This document shows, piece by piece, positions 25,995-35,628 of a stretch of 64,000 nucleotides of DNA. The notes beneath the pieces are model-generated. The model did not search any database, was not told where the DNA came from, and worked only from the letters and a program-made list of their open reading frames with translations. Made by a program: the position numbers and the translations under genes. Origin of the DNA: Vibrio tapetis subsp. tapetis. Lineage in GTDB: Bacteria; Pseudomonadota; Gammaproteobacteria; Enterobacterales; Vibrionaceae. How positions within the stretch are numbered: position 1 is the stretch's first letter; every line of letters starts with the position of its first letter. The stretch lies in assembly GCF_900233005.1 (NCBI RefSeq), contig NZ_LT960611.1:3658001-3722000 (forward strand), read 5' to 3'.

Positions 25995-27953
25995 ATGAGT
26001 TTAGACAATATATCAATCTCCAAGAAGCTTTCAATTTCCCCCGCGGTATTAATCACAATTTTGATTGCAATGGCTGTCATCAGTTCAAATTTGTTGAGTA
26101 ACCTATCCGACGGTATGAAAAAAATATCGTTTGATTTAGCACCAGATACAGAATTGGCCGCAGAACTAACTGATGCGGTGTATGGAATGAGGCTGACAGT
26201 AAAAAATTACATTAAAACAGGTGACGAAAAGTTCGTTGATAAGTTCAATGAACAAGCGGCTTTGTGGTCTAAAGACCTAGAGAAAGCCTATAGAGAAATC
26301 CAAAATCCTGAACGTGTGGCTCTATTAAAGTCGATAGACAACATGAAAAAGGAGTATTTTGGCACCTTTACGGGAACCGTTATCTCAAATATGCGGAGCC
26401 GTAACGAGTTGGTTCAGGGAAGCTTGAATATAAATGGGCCGGAAATAGAACGTAAACTCACTCAGGTGATGGATTCAGCCAAGAGAGACGGTGATGTTGT
26501 GGCCGCTTATCATGCAGGCTCGGCGGTTCGCGCTTTATTACTATCCCGTCTGTATGTATCTAAATATTTAGTTGAGAACCAGCCTGATCAAGTTGAACGT
26601 TTTAATAAAGAATTTGCGGCTTCTGAAGAAGAAATGGAAACGTTATTAAGTACCTTGGAAAATCCGGGCCGACGTCGATTAACAGAAGAAGCAAAAACAC
26701 TGCTGAATCAATATGAATTGGCGTCTAATAACGTCGCGGCCATGATTTACGATCGTAACGAAGGCATTCAAACTCTCGATACGCTTGGCCCTCAAATTGC
26801 TGGCAAAATCGCTGTTCTAAGGGCTTCTATCAGCGCATCGATGAAACTTGCCGCCACGACTTCTCAAAAGCATACAGAAGAATCAACATCTATGTTGTTC
26901 ACCATTGCCGCTGGTGCCATCTTATTAGGGATTGTGGTGTCGTTCATGGTGACAAAAGCGATTGTGACGAAACTTGCGGGAACGAATAACGTCTTGGCAG
27001 GCATCGCGCAAGGTGAAGGCGATTTGACCATCCGAATACCGGAACATGGGCGCGATGAGTTAGCGCAATTGGCTAAAAACTACAATACTTTCGCAGATAA
27101 ATTGCAGAACACAGTGAGCAAACTCAATACGGCGTCCGGTAGTATGTTAACGTCGGCGCGCGAACTTACAGACAAAGCCAATAGCACCCAAGTAGAAGTC
27201 CGAGAGCAACAGTCTCAGGCACAACTGGCCGCGTCAGCCATGACACAAATGTCGGCCAGTGCGCAAGAAGTGAGTAATAGTGCCGTTCAAGCTTCTGAAT
27301 TATCCCAGTCGACCGCTAATGCCGCAAGTGAAGGAACAAAGGTTATGGTAGAAGCTGCGACCTCAATGCAAAACTTGTCTGAGCAGATATCAGATGCAAG
27401 TGACACGGTAGAGCAACTGCGCGCGGACAGTGAGCAGATTGGCTCGGTGTTGGACGTCATCAGGAGTATTGCTGAACAGACTAACTTGTTGGCCTTGAAT
27501 GCGGCGATAGAAGCAGCGCGTGCAGGGGAGCAGGGCCGTGGGTTCGCAGTGGTTGCCGATGAGGTGCGTTCGCTTGCCTCTCGTACTCAAGAATCAACGC
27601 AAGAGATCCAAAATATCATCGTTAGCTTGCAACAACGTTCTGAAACGGCCAGCCAAGCAATGACCAAAAGCCGCGCAAGTGCAGAAGAAACAGCCGCACA
27701 GGTACAATCAGCAGAAGAGTCGTTAACATCCATTGATGGCTTTGTTGCCCAAATTAATGACTCGATAGGTCATATATCAAGTGCCGCAGGGCAGCAAGCA
27801 ACGGCAGCGGATGAGGTAAGTATCAACGTGAATACTATGTCTGATATTTCCGATAAAACATTGGCTCAGTCGATAGAAACAACAGAGTCGGCAGAACAAC
27901 TTAACCAAGTGGGTACGGAAGTAAGCGGGTTACTTGGGCAGTTTAAAGCTTAA
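25995..27953 (+). CDS. Methyl-accepting chemotaxis protein
   Basis: A 652-aa inner-membrane chemoreceptor that passes a signal to CheA/CheW. TM1 lies near residues 15-35 and a long all-helical periplasmic sensor spans about 36-300, the size and style of helical bimodular sensors. TM2 is near 302-322, then a HAMP domain ([20 protein letters not shown]), then a cytoplasmic coiled coil with the highly conserved tip [20 protein letters not shown] at about 492. There is no C-terminal NWETF-type tether. The ligand is unknown. GGAG precedes the ATG. The gene stands alone between two inward-facing IS6 right ends and is probably cargo from a chromosome. Confidence 0.93.
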   Translation: MSLDNISISKKLSISPAVLITILIAMAVISSNLLSNLSDGMKKISFDLAPDTELAAELTDAVYGMRLTVKNYIKTGDEKFVDKFNEQAALWSKDLEKAYREIQNPERVALLKSIDNMKKEYFGTFTGTVISNMRSRNELVQGSLNINGPEIERKLTQVMDSAKRDGDVVAAYHAGSAVRALLLSRLYVSKYLVENQPDQVERFNKEFAASEEEMETLLSTLENPGRRRLTEEAKTLLNQYELASNNVAAMIYDRNEGIQTLDTLGPQIAGKIAVLRASISASMKLAATTSQKHTEESTSMLFTIAAGAILLGIVVSFMVTKAIVTKLAGTNNVLAGIAQGEGDLTIRIPEHGRDELAQLAKNYNTFADKLQNTVSKLNTASGSMLTSARELTDKANSTQVEVREQQSQAQLAASAMTQMSASAQEVSNSAVQASELSQSTANAASEGTKVMVEAATSMQNLSEQISDASDTVEQLRADSEQIGSVLDVIRSIAEQTNLLALNAAIEAARAGEQGRGFAVVADEVRSLASRTQESTQEIQNIIVSLQQRSETASQAMTKSRASAEETAAQVQSAEESLTSIDGFVAQINDSIGHISSAAGQQATAADEVSINVNTMSDISDKTLAQSIETTESAEQLNQVGTEVSGLLGQFKA

Positions 27954-27992
27954 GCACTGTTAAGCCTGTTTCATTGCTAGTGCAGTAAAAAA

Positions 27993-28050
27993 GGGCTTGT
28001 TGCAACTAATCAGAGAGTGCAGATCTACCCAGTCATGGGCTTAACGATTA
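27993..28050 (-). mobile_element. IS6-family right-end fragment
   Basis: GGGCTTGTTGCAACTAATCA and the following ~45 bp match the right end in minus orientation, with the same ACAAGCCC variant as the fragment at 25734-25836. The two fragments bracket the chemoreceptor as inverted ends. Confidence 0.8.
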
Positions 28051-28150
28051 CTGATGTGGTTTGTTGTTAGTACCATAGCGCCAGCACTCACGGCCTGCAC
28101 GAAGTGCAGCCAGTAACATAATGTGCATAATGAGTTACAAAGAATCTCCC

Positions 28151-28189
28151 CTTAATTGATAATGTTTAAGTTAAACGTTATCAATTAAG
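28151..28189. repeat. 39-bp near-perfect AT-rich palindrome
   Basis: CTTAATTGATAATGTTTAA and TTAAACGTTATCAATTAAG are inverted copies with a single mismatch around one central base. No gene of convincing quality lies within 500 bp, so its role (operator, cruciform or mobile-element end) is open. Confidence 0.6.
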
Positions 28190-28481
28190 AAGTTTTCTTT
28201 GAAAAGTAGGGAAAACTTTACTATGATCACAGAGGTAAGATGATTGATTTTTACATCATGTCATTACAGAAAATAGGTGTAGTAATTCTAACGTCACCAC
28301 ACCTGTATAGTTTACATAATTTTAAGTAATGCTTTGATTAGACTCGTAACTGCGATTACAAGTTTTGTCAAAACGACTAACAATGGTAGCTATTTTATAA
28401 GTATTCCTTATTTTTGGTTGCTGTTTAAGCAAGTATTGAAACCTAGTCGCCAAACTCATTTTCATACTTTGCTCGATTATG

Positions 28482-28514
28482 ACGGTCATTCTTTTAGTAA
28501 GAATGACCGTTTTC
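28482..28514 (+). terminator. Strong rho-independent terminator
   Basis: ACGGTCATTCTT-TTAGT-AAGAATGACCGT is a perfect 12-bp stem followed by TTTCTTGTTT. No recognised gene precedes it in the 430 bp after the IS6 fragment, so it may end a small RNA or a lost gene. Confidence 0.7.
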
Positions 28515-28664
28515 TTGTTTATAAGTATCCTTCTTAGGGTAGCAGTAGGGCAATTACTTTTTTCCCTAAGTTGACCCCTAGACCCCCTTTAATAGTTATC
28601 TGAATATCTGCTATGTATTTGAATCATCAATGAATTTGCATCCGTATTTCGAGGATGCCCGATG

Positions 28665-29008
28665 CTTGCGAATCCCCTCATAATTAACCATAAAAATAAT
28701 GAGGTAGACGCGCACCGCCGCCTTTGATCTAATGAATATCGCCAAACACACATTTTGATCAAATGGGCTCATGATGCGCGATATTCAGATTCTACAGCAA
28801 ACCTTACAAAACCAATGTCCCTCGATTCACAAAAAACGGCTTAATTCTCTGATACTTGCCACAAAGAGCATGCTTGATGGCTCTGATTTAACGCTCACTA
28901 AGCTAGGTCGACAACTAGAAACGAATACCACGGTAAAGCATGCAATTAAGCGTGTTGATAGTCTACTTGGAAATCGCCAACTACACCGTGAAAAAGACCT
29001 TATTTATA
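28665..29008 (+). mobile_element. IS10-like (IS4 family) element, left part
   Basis: The left end CTTGCGAATCCCCTCATAAT is very like the IS10 termini. The transposase start follows at 28771, and the element is cut at 29008 by an IS6-family copy. The right part is absent. Confidence 0.8.
28771..29008 (+). pseudogene. IS10-like transposase, N-terminal fragment
   Basis: MRDIQILQQTLQNQCPSIHK, then KRLNSLILATKSMLDGSDLT and the GRQLETNTTVKHAIKRVDSL, LLGNRQLHRE run match the start of IS10-type (IS4-family) transposases. The DDE core is missing because the IS6 element begins inside the gene, so it is inactive. Confidence 0.88.
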
Positions 29009-29868
29009 GGGGTTGTTGCAAAAAAATCAGCCAAGACTCAGAATTCAGTTCTGTCTTTTCTGATCGAGTGACTCAATGACCAATCCCGCATTCAAATGGA
29101 AACACTTTGCCCCTGAAATCATTCTTTGGTGCCTTCGTTGGTATGGTTCGACCCCAATGAGCTACGCCAACCTCAGCGACATGCTGGCAGAACGAGGGGT
29201 TTCGGTTAATCGCTCGACCATTTATCGTTGGTTCATTGAATATGCCCCCGCATTACGCAAGAAGTTACGCCGCCATCAGTTCATCCGTACAGACTCTTCG
29301 TGGCAGCTCGATGAAACCTACGTCAAGGTGAAAGGGAAATGGCACTATCTGTATCGAGCTATCAACAAGCAAGGCGAAACACTGGACTTCTATTTCTCCC
29401 AAAAACGTAATAAAAATGCGGCTTATCAGTTCTTGAAACGGTGCCTAAGATATTATGATGTAGACACTCAGCCTAAGACCTTGAATACGGACAAGCATTC
29501 CTCGTATGCTCATGCTATCTCGCGCCTGAAGAAGGAGGGACGGCTGCGAGCGGATGTCGAGCAACGGCAAGTGAAGTATCTCAATAATGGGATCGAGTCC
29601 GATCACGCCCCCATCAAGAAGCTCGTTGTCAGCACAGGCGGTTTTAAAATACGAAAGCGAGCCTGGTCAACCATAGAGGGATTCGAATCACTGCGAATGT
29701 TGAACAAAGGCCAGTTTGATTTCTGGTTACGTCATGATGATCGTAAAACGCTTGTTCGGGAGAGATCCGCCTTCATGAATCGTCTCTTCAATGTTGAGGT
29801 GGTTTACCAGTAATGGTTACCCCCATGACTGGGTAGATCTGCATTCTTTGATTAGTTGCAACAGCCCC
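29009..29868 (+). mobile_element. IS6-family element, complete
   Basis: 860 bp with both termini in best condition: GGGGTTGTTGCAAAAAAATC on the left and TTGCAACAGCCCC on the right. No 8-bp duplication (TATTTATA versus CTTTAGTT), so the flanks were rearranged after insertion. Confidence 0.93.
29076..29813 (+). CDS. IS6-family transposase
   Basis: A complete 245-aa DDE transposase with D79, D139 and E174 and the N-terminal helix-turn-helix. It is nearly identical to the copy at 57728, and the pair are probably the active lineage on this molecule. With both ends intact, this copy can form cointegrates with any other in the window. Confidence 0.95.
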   Translation: MTNPAFKWKHFAPEIILWCLRWYGSTPMSYANLSDMLAERGVSVNRSTIYRWFIEYAPALRKKLRRHQFIRTDSSWQLDETYVKVKGKWHYLYRAINKQGETLDFYFSQKRNKNAAYQFLKRCLRYYDVDTQPKTLNTDKHSSYAHAISRLKKEGRLRADVEQRQVKYLNNGIESDHAPIKKLVVSTGGFKIRKRAWSTIEGFESLRMLNKGQFDFWLRHDDRKTLVRERSAFMNRLFNVEVVYQ

Positions 29869-30005
29869 CTTTAGTTTGGGTTATATCTAAATTTGCTTAC
29901 AAAAATTTATGTAACACGACTTATATATAGTTAGTCACATTGCCCTTACTTATCATTATGTTAAGGTTGCTGTAGTTAAACCTTATGGTTCAAAGGAAAT
30001 ACAGA

Positions 30006-31172
30006 ATGGCTTTAGATGAAGTTAATGTGAAACTTGCTCAAATCGCATTAGATAATAGCGAGGGATTCCCTTTTGAAGATTTCGCCAATGATTTTTTGGC
30101 TGCTTTTGAAGAAAAAGATTTTATCCCTGTAGGCGGAACTAATGATGGCGGAGCCGATGGCATTAGAGAACCCGGCTTATATAGTGTGGACAACAATAAA
30201 ATATTTTATCAAATATCTATCGAAGAAAATCACCGTTCAAAGATAAAGAAAACAATTGATCGCTTAGAAGAGTTTGGGCGAGCACCTAGACGACTGACTT
30301 ACGTTACATCTCAGACAATTCGAGTATTTGACCAAGAAGAAGAAACTCTGACTGATAAGCACGATGTATTTGTGCGAATCAGAGATGCAAAATGGATTAT
30401 CTCTCACATTAACCATAGCGAAGCTACTAAAAAAGCTTATTACACTCACTTGGCCCGATTTACCGACTTTTTGAAAGATATTGATAACGGTAAAAGTATT
30501 AGGAAAACTGAGCACGTAGAACACCCATCAGTCTATGTTTTTTTACAACAACAAGTAGAAAACAGAGAGCAAGATAAGCACTTAACAAAAACTGTCGCTG
30601 ATAGTCTCATATTATGGGCATTAAATGATACTGACCCTGACCAAAATTTATTCATGACCCGTGAGCAAATAGTAGAATTTATCAGAACAAACATTCCTTG
30701 GGCTAATAACATTGTCGGTGGGTTACTAGATTCACGCCTTAAAGAATTAGTCGACAAAGGCAGTGTTGGTGGTAAAAAAATCAACGTTCATAAAGAACCC
30801 ATTCAGGCAACACTTGGACGCAAGAAAACTAAAAAATACATAAATAAGTATTGCCTTCCTTTTGAAACTCGAAGCAAAATTGCAGAAGAAAAGGCAATAG
30901 AAGAAAGTCTTCACCTAGATGTCGAAAATGAAATAGTAGCAATGGGGCTTCTTTTTGATTTGACTCCCTCTCACAGAAAATTGGTTGCTTCTCTTACTAT
31001 TCGCGTGGCGCAGCTATTTTTTGAACGAGAGGGACTTAACTGCTCAAGTTTCCTTAATGGTAGTCAATTAGAAAAAGAATTTGACTCTCTAATTGAGAAC
31101 TCAGTCTTTGACCGAGTAAAAGATGCAATAGAGGAAGCGAATATAGACCATAGAATAAAAGGCATTATAGAG
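30006..31172 (+). pseudogene. Nuclease-like gene, 5' part, interrupted by IS21-type element
   Basis: The first ~390 residues of an unrecognised protein. The N-terminus looks like a PD-(D/E)XK-type fold: FEDFANDFLAAFEEKDF, GGTNDGGADGI, then KIFYQISIEEN, although the lysine after the second acidic/Gln position is replaced. A helical and winged-helix-like middle follows (EFIRTNIPWANNIVGGLLDS and DKGSVGGKKINVHKEP). I start at ATG 30006 with AAAGGAA upstream; 29985 is possible. At codon GAG 31170-31172 the IS begins, and the frame resumes exactly at 33764. No Walker motif is seen. A defence function is plausible for such a fusion but unproven. Confidence 0.6.
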
Positions 31173-31251
31173 TGCGTATTTCGGCGATTCCGATCGGGCG
31201 TTTCGGTTTAATCCGATCACCTGACCCTGCCGTTTTTCTCTACCTCTAGTT

Positions 31252-31992
31252 TTACTCTAACTGATCGGATTGCGCCAGTTTTCTCATTGATTCCCCTCCT
31301 AGTTCTAATCGGTGGCTGTTATGGATTAATCGGTCTAAAACAGCATCAGCAACCGTGGCGTTACCTATCATGTTGTACCATTCTTTTACAGGAAGTTGGC
31401 TTATCATCATCGTGCTGCTGACCTGATATCTGTCTTCAAGTAACTCCAGTAAATGACCTGCATGATCCTGAGTGAGCTTTTCCATTCCCCAGTCATCTAG
31501 GACGAGTAAGCCTTTTTTCGATAGTGCCAGTAGCTGTTTTTGATATGTGCCGTCAAGACGGCCTGAACTTAGATCATCCAGTAAGCGACTCAAACGGTAA
31601 TATCGAACGCTATGTTGCTGCTCGCAAGCCTGAGCCGATAAAGCGCAAGCGATATAGGTTTTTCCTGCTCCTGTAGGGCCAGTGATCAAGATATTTTGAT
31701 GTTTGTGCAGATAGATTCCTGTCAGAAGTTCACTCATCTGACTCCGCATTAGACCTCGCCCTTCTTTGTAAATAATTTGGCTTGCCTGCGCATCTACTCT
31801 GAGCTTGGCTTGTCGCTTGAGCCTTTGGATCTTAGTTTGGTTTCGGTTAAGCAACTCACTCTCTAGAAGTAAGCTTAACCTTTCTTCGAACGCTAGCTCT
31901 GCGTAAGTGGATAGCTGCTCACGTTGCTGCTCTAAAGCTTGTGCTGCATGACCAAGGCGAAGTGCTTTTAGTTGTTCATTTATCTGGTTCAT
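31252..31992 (-). CDS. istB: IstB-type AAA+ ATPase of the IS21 element
   Basis: A 246-aa helper ATPase that directs IstA to target DNA. Walker A is GPTGAGKTYIACALS, Walker B is LLVLDDWGM, followed by the sensor region STMMISQLPVKEWYNMI and an Arg-bearing DAVLDRLIHNSHRLEL. Length and motifs are standard. It follows istA with 9 bp between stop and start, and both appear intact, so the element may be active. Confidence 0.93.
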   Translation of the reverse strand: MNQINEQLKALRLGHAAQALEQQREQLSTYAELAFEERLSLLLESELLNRNQTKIQRLKRQAKLRVDAQASQIIYKEGRGLMRSQMSELLTGIYLHKHQNILITGPTGAGKTYIACALSAQACEQQHSVRYYRLSRLLDDLSSGRLDGTYQKQLLALSKKGLLVLDDWGMEKLTQDHAGHLLELLEDRYQVSSTMMISQLPVKEWYNMIGNATVADAVLDRLIHNSHRLELGGESMRKLAQSDQLE

Positions 31993-32001
31993 TACGTACT
32001 C

Positions 32002-33540
32002 CTAGTGGTAAAAGTCAGGGCCACGAACATTGCTGTGCTCTATGTTGGGTGTGGTTTGAGTTTCTGATGAGAGTTGGCCTTCCCGATGGTTTACTAACAA
32101 GTTTTTGACGAACTTAAGATAGGGTTTATTGATTAGAAGCGCATCCTTACAGGCTTGCTCTAGACGAACATCACCGTATTTTTTACTCAGGTTCAATAAG
32201 CCAAGACAGCTACGATAAGCTTGTTCAGGGTGTGCCTTTTTCATCAATTGAACATTCACCATTTCACGAGTTGCAGCGCCAATATGTTCTCCCCAGCGCA
32301 ATAATCGTTCAGGAGACCATTTCTGATACCGATGGTTGCTGGGCATGTGTTCGGGGTAAGTGCTTATCCCTCGTTCTTTTGGGCTACATGGATGTTGTGA
32401 GACTAGGTTTCCTTGATAATAAATGCGTATCAAGCGGGAAGTGGCTTCAAGTTCAACATGTTGTCCCACTAACTGGTGAGGCACAGAGTAGTAATGTTTT
32501 CTGTACTCTATGTGGTAGTCAGGCCCAACTTTCGCCCGCTTAGTTTCGGTATAGATGTAGCGTTGGATTGGAAGTGGTCTCAATGCTGGTTTATCTAACT
32601 GCTCGAACAGTGCCTGACGGCTGGCTCCTAGCTGTTTCATTTCCCTTTGGTTCAAATCATTCATTAGCTCACGGATGGCTAGGTTTAACTCTTTGAACGT
32701 GTGGAAGGTATTGTGTCGTAGTCGCATCATTATCCAACGCTCAACAATGAGCACTGCATTTTCAGCTTTTGCTTTGTCTTTAGGTTTGTATGGTCGAGCA
32801 GGCATGACAGCCGTCTGGTAATGGTTAGATAGTTTCTGGTAACTATCGTTGAGCTGAGGTTCATAGCGGTCATGTTTAGTGACAGCCGAACGCAGGTTAT
32901 CAGGGACTAACAACCTTGGAACCCCGCCGAAGTGTTCGAAGGCATTGGCATGGGCTTCCAGCCAGTGTTCTAGTTTTTGACTCTCACTTGCTTCCACGTA
33001 GGTATAATTGGATGCACCAAGAGTGGCAACAAAAACCTGGGCATGACGGATCTCTCCCGTGTCAGGGTTAACGACTGGGATCGTTGGGCCACAGTAATCA
33101 ATGAACAGCTTGTCACCTGCGATGTGGGTCTGTCGCATGCTACGCTTCTGCTTCTTTAACCAACGCATGTAATGTTCACAGAACTGAGTATAAGCGTAGG
33201 CTCGCTCCTGATATTGCTCGTAATATTCTTCCCACAACAGCAGTTTCGTCATGCCTTTTCTTTTTAGTTCCGTACAACAGTTAGCGAAGTTTGGCATCGC
33301 TTTGGCTTTATTCGCTCCTTTTGGGTGATAAAGCGCATTGGTTAACTCTGTATCTGAACAACTATCAGGGAGCGGCCAACCTATTTGGCTTTGATTAAAA
33401 CGACTGATGATTTCAGATACGGTCGCACAACCAATTTTCAGACAGGAAGCGATATTTCTGTGTGACAATCCGCACTCGAATTTAAGGCGTAAAACCTCTT
33501 TGATTTTTGTCATTGGTGTTCTCTTTTTTGGCATCATCAC
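32002..33540 (-). CDS. istA: IstA-type transposase of the IS21 element
   Basis: A 512-aa DDE transposase. It has an N-terminal helix-turn-helix (CGLSHRNIASCLKIGCATVS) and a retroviral-integrase-type core with D148 (KLFIDYCG), D214 (LLVPDNLRSAV) and E260 (DKAKAENAV), then a C-terminal beta domain. It is complete. The element inserted into the nuclease-like gene whose two parts flank it. Confidence 0.93.
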   Translation of the reverse strand: MMMPKKRTPMTKIKEVLRLKFECGLSHRNIASCLKIGCATVSEIISRFNQSQIGWPLPDSCSDTELTNALYHPKGANKAKAMPNFANCCTELKRKGMTKLLLWEEYYEQYQERAYAYTQFCEHYMRWLKKQKRSMRQTHIAGDKLFIDYCGPTIPVVNPDTGEIRHAQVFVATLGASNYTYVEASESQKLEHWLEAHANAFEHFGGVPRLLVPDNLRSAVTKHDRYEPQLNDSYQKLSNHYQTAVMPARPYKPKDKAKAENAVLIVERWIMMRLRHNTFHTFKELNLAIRELMNDLNQREMKQLGASRQALFEQLDKPALRPLPIQRYIYTETKRAKVGPDYHIEYRKHYYSVPHQLVGQHVELEATSRLIRIYYQGNLVSQHPCSPKERGISTYPEHMPSNHRYQKWSPERLLRWGEHIGAATREMVNVQLMKKAHPEQAYRSCLGLLNLSKKYGDVRLEQACKDALLINKPYLKFVKNLLVNHREGQLSSETQTTPNIEHSNVRGPDFYH

Positions 33541-33763
33541 TTCCTAGTTGTATACGACTACTAACAAGGATAGCGACTGGTTGATTTAAAAGAGAAAAAG
33601 GGAGGGTTTCGGAGTATCCGATCAGTGATTTCGCTATTCCGATCGCCCATTTCGGAGTTTGGGCTAAAGTGATCGGATTATTGCGGAATGAGCGATCGGT
33701 TTAAACCGAAACAGGTGATCGGATAATGCCGAAATAGGTGATCGCAATGCTCCGAAATACGCA

Positions 33764-34471
33764 CTTGCAGAACAATTTTCTGATAATGATAATGATAATG
33801 ATAATGATGACGAAGATATAGAACTAATTAATCAAGACTTATTAGATGTCAATCGTTCTTATCGAGCTCTTGAGATTCTAGGGCAGATTATAAGAAATAG
33901 AAAAGGCTCACTACCTAAGCCATTGTTAAATAAGCTTGGTAATGAAGCTTACACTGTTGGCTTGAGATTTCTTGGTTATTATTTAGGCGTAACACAAGAA
34001 CTAAAAGAAGAAATTGTTCAGGAAATACATAGGTTAATCTCGACTAAGAGAAGTTGGGATGATAAGAAAATTGAGCAAGAAGCAAGGTTTTATTACTGGA
34101 CTTTTGTCTATTCTATGTCTTTGAACGTTATTAGAAAAACAGCTCTATCAGTTGGTCACAAAGATTTGCAAGTTTTTTATGAAGAAATTGCCAATAATAT
34201 AAACACTGAAGTAGCTAAACTAATAGAAATTCAAATTGATATCGAGTTTACAAAAAAAATACCAAAGAAAAAATTAGAGTCTTTATGGGGAAACCTAGGA
34301 GACAATATTGTAACAAGAAGGTTACTACAAGATATTTTTGTAAGGCATTTACATTTAAACTATGTTGAGCATACAGACAAAAACTGGATATCAGATAATT
34401 TGGAAATCCCCTTATTAGAACAACAACGTCTTCAACAAAAAGTTAAGATTCCTTTATTAGATAGAGGATAA
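33764..34471 (+). pseudogene. Nuclease-like gene, 3' part
   Basis: Continues in frame from the 5' part at 31172: LAEQFSDNDNDNDNDND, an acidic repeat, then DVNRSYRALEILGQIIRNRK, GSLPKPLLNKLGNEAYTVGL and a helical end. The ALEILGQIIRNRKGSL segment resembles a module found near the C-termini of some large STAND-type NTPases, from memory. An internal TTG at 33923 could start a 182-aa product, but the acidic linker upstream is clearly coding too. The undisturbed gene would encode about 624 aa. Confidence 0.6.
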
Positions 34472-34489
34472 GTCGTAATAATTTGTCCA

Positions 34490-34518
34490 GCTAGCGCAAG
34501 TTTACTGCTCGCGCTAGC
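34490..34518. terminator. Stem-loop between convergent genes
   Basis: GCTAGCGC and GCGCTAGC pair perfectly around 13 nt. It serves the ends of both the plus-strand gene (34471) and the minus-strand gene (34522), and resembles the hairpin at 18865 behind the truncated paralogue. Confidence 0.6.
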
Positions 34519-34521
34519 TCT

Positions 34522-35103
34522 TCAATCATGTGAGCGAATCGGGTGAAGTTGGTAATGATAGTTTCTTAATTCTTCACTGACTTGATACTGCTCGAATTTG
34601 AAGTAGCGTTGCTCTGTTAAGCAGTGAGTAAACTTGCCTAATTCATTGGTATGTATGAACAACGAGATTGGTGCAACCTGGCGATTATTATCATCGAAGC
34701 AATAATCAATGTGTGCTCTATCTAGATAAACAACGTCTCTATCCTGAGTCGGGGTCTCTTCAACAAGTTTTGTCTTTAACCCCGCCTTTTCAAGCTTCTC
34801 TAATAAGGCATAAAGCTTATCAACGTCGTTTTTGTTCTCTATTGCCGAATATTGTCTTAAAACGCTTTCTAATCGCTTTTCGATTGAGCCAAATTTATCC
34901 TTCATCAAACAAACCGTTTTCAGCTTTTTTTTGATGGTGCTGTATCGAGTTTGTTTCACTTTTGGCTTCAAGAAATCGATAACGATCTTGTTTCGTTGTT
35001 TTTCGTTAACAAAACGAGGAGAAATACTTACGCTGAAGTAAAGATGAAGAAGAGCGTTCTCGAAGGTCGATTTAAGCAGTTGATGATATGAATATTTTGC
35101 CAT
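34522..35103 (-). CDS. Orphan-family protein (paralogue of the gene at 9313)
   Basis: A 193-aa soluble protein of unknown family. It shares with the 9313 product the LHLYFSVS-type N-terminal helix, FLKPKVKQTRYSTIKKKLK, NRQVAPISLFIHTNELGKF and YQLHPI near the end. A truncated near-identical copy is at 18897. Its ATG overlaps the stop of the small upstream gene by one base (TAATG), so the two are coupled. The closest guess is a plasmid- or phage-borne accessory protein; no catalytic motif is visible. Confidence 0.7.
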   Translation of the reverse strand: MAKYSYHQLLKSTFENALLHLYFSVSISPRFVNEKQRNKIVIDFLKPKVKQTRYSTIKKKLKTVCLMKDKFGSIEKRLESVLRQYSAIENKNDVDKLYALLEKLEKAGLKTKLVEETPTQDRDVVYLDRAHIDYCFDDNNRQVAPISLFIHTNELGKFTHCLTEQRYFKFEQYQVSEELRNYHYQLHPIRSHD

Positions 35104-35306
35104 TAGTGATGCTTAATCATGACTTTCTTATTTGATGGGGGGTAGATATCCCCTGTACCTAAATCAACTCTATATCCTTTTTTTATCCAACGGCTTAACT
35201 CTGAACCTATTATGTGTTGGTTATCATTTAAAAATGCCTTCCTATTACCATAAGAATCCTTACCGTACTTGCTTTCTATATAGTCGATGATTGTTGAGGA
35301 ACTCAT
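35103..35306 (-). CDS. Small protein coupled to the orphan-family gene
   Basis: A 67-aa basic protein (MSSSTIIDYIESKYGKDSYG, FLNDNQHIIGSELSRWIKKG, YRVDLGTGDIYPPSNKKV). The helix-rich middle followed by a short strand pair resembles small Cro-like DNA-binding proteins, which suggests a repressor of this two-gene unit, but that is inference. It overlaps the next start as TAATG. Confidence 0.55.
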   Translation of the reverse strand: MSSSTIIDYIESKYGKDSYGNRKAFLNDNQHIIGSELSRWIKKGYRVDLGTGDIYPPSNKKVMIKHH

Positions 35307-35522
35307 AAAGAACTTAACTTGTTAATGTTAGTAACTATTATGAATCTTTTAAATCAAGTTGTCGATGATATTAGGTATGACAATGAAACTTATTGCCTAT
35401 AACGCTCGCCGCAGTGTTGGAGCTAATCTGAGTCTTTTTTCAGATTAGTCGGAAACCGAGGAAGCGGAATTAATAGTTAACTTAAACTATGGCACGGTCA
35501 CTGAAAATTTAAACATTACATA
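35307..35522. other. Gene-free stretch
   Basis: No gene or clear structure between the small two-gene operon and repeat copy B. The stretch from 35629 to 35912, after the repeat, is likewise gene-free and AT-rich and probably carries part of the second origin. Confidence 0.35.
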
Positions 35523-35628
35523 GGATCGATCAAGCTAACCCTGGGGGATGAGAACTGACGCACTTCGTTTGTCGGGTTCGCACTGCCTCTACATGCAAGC
35601 ATATAGCAGCCAGCACAAACCTTGAGTA
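35523..35628 (+). repeat. Dispersed ~105-bp repeat, copy B (candidate replication element)
   Basis: Matches copy A from GGATCGATCAAG through GGGGGATGAG, the TTGTCGGGTT core and CTACATGCAAGCATATAGC to AAACCTTGAGTA. It ends 284 bp before the stop of the replicon-2 gene, copying the position of copy A behind repA. Confidence 0.75.

Larger units (their letters stand above)
31173..33763 (-). mobile_element. IS21-family element, complete
   Basis: 2591 bp bounded by TGCGTATTTCGG and CCGAAATACGCA. Inside both ends are several copies of the ATCGGATTATTCCGAAAT-type subterminal repeats usual for IS21 transposase binding (for example 33600-33760). It contains istA and istB in minus orientation. No target duplication is obvious (AGAG versus CTTG). 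Confidence 0.9.

Noticed and set aside
28334..28537. A 67-codon frame ending in the strong terminator
   Set aside because: Its last third is the terminator stem itself and there is no ribosome site, so a peptide is unlikely.
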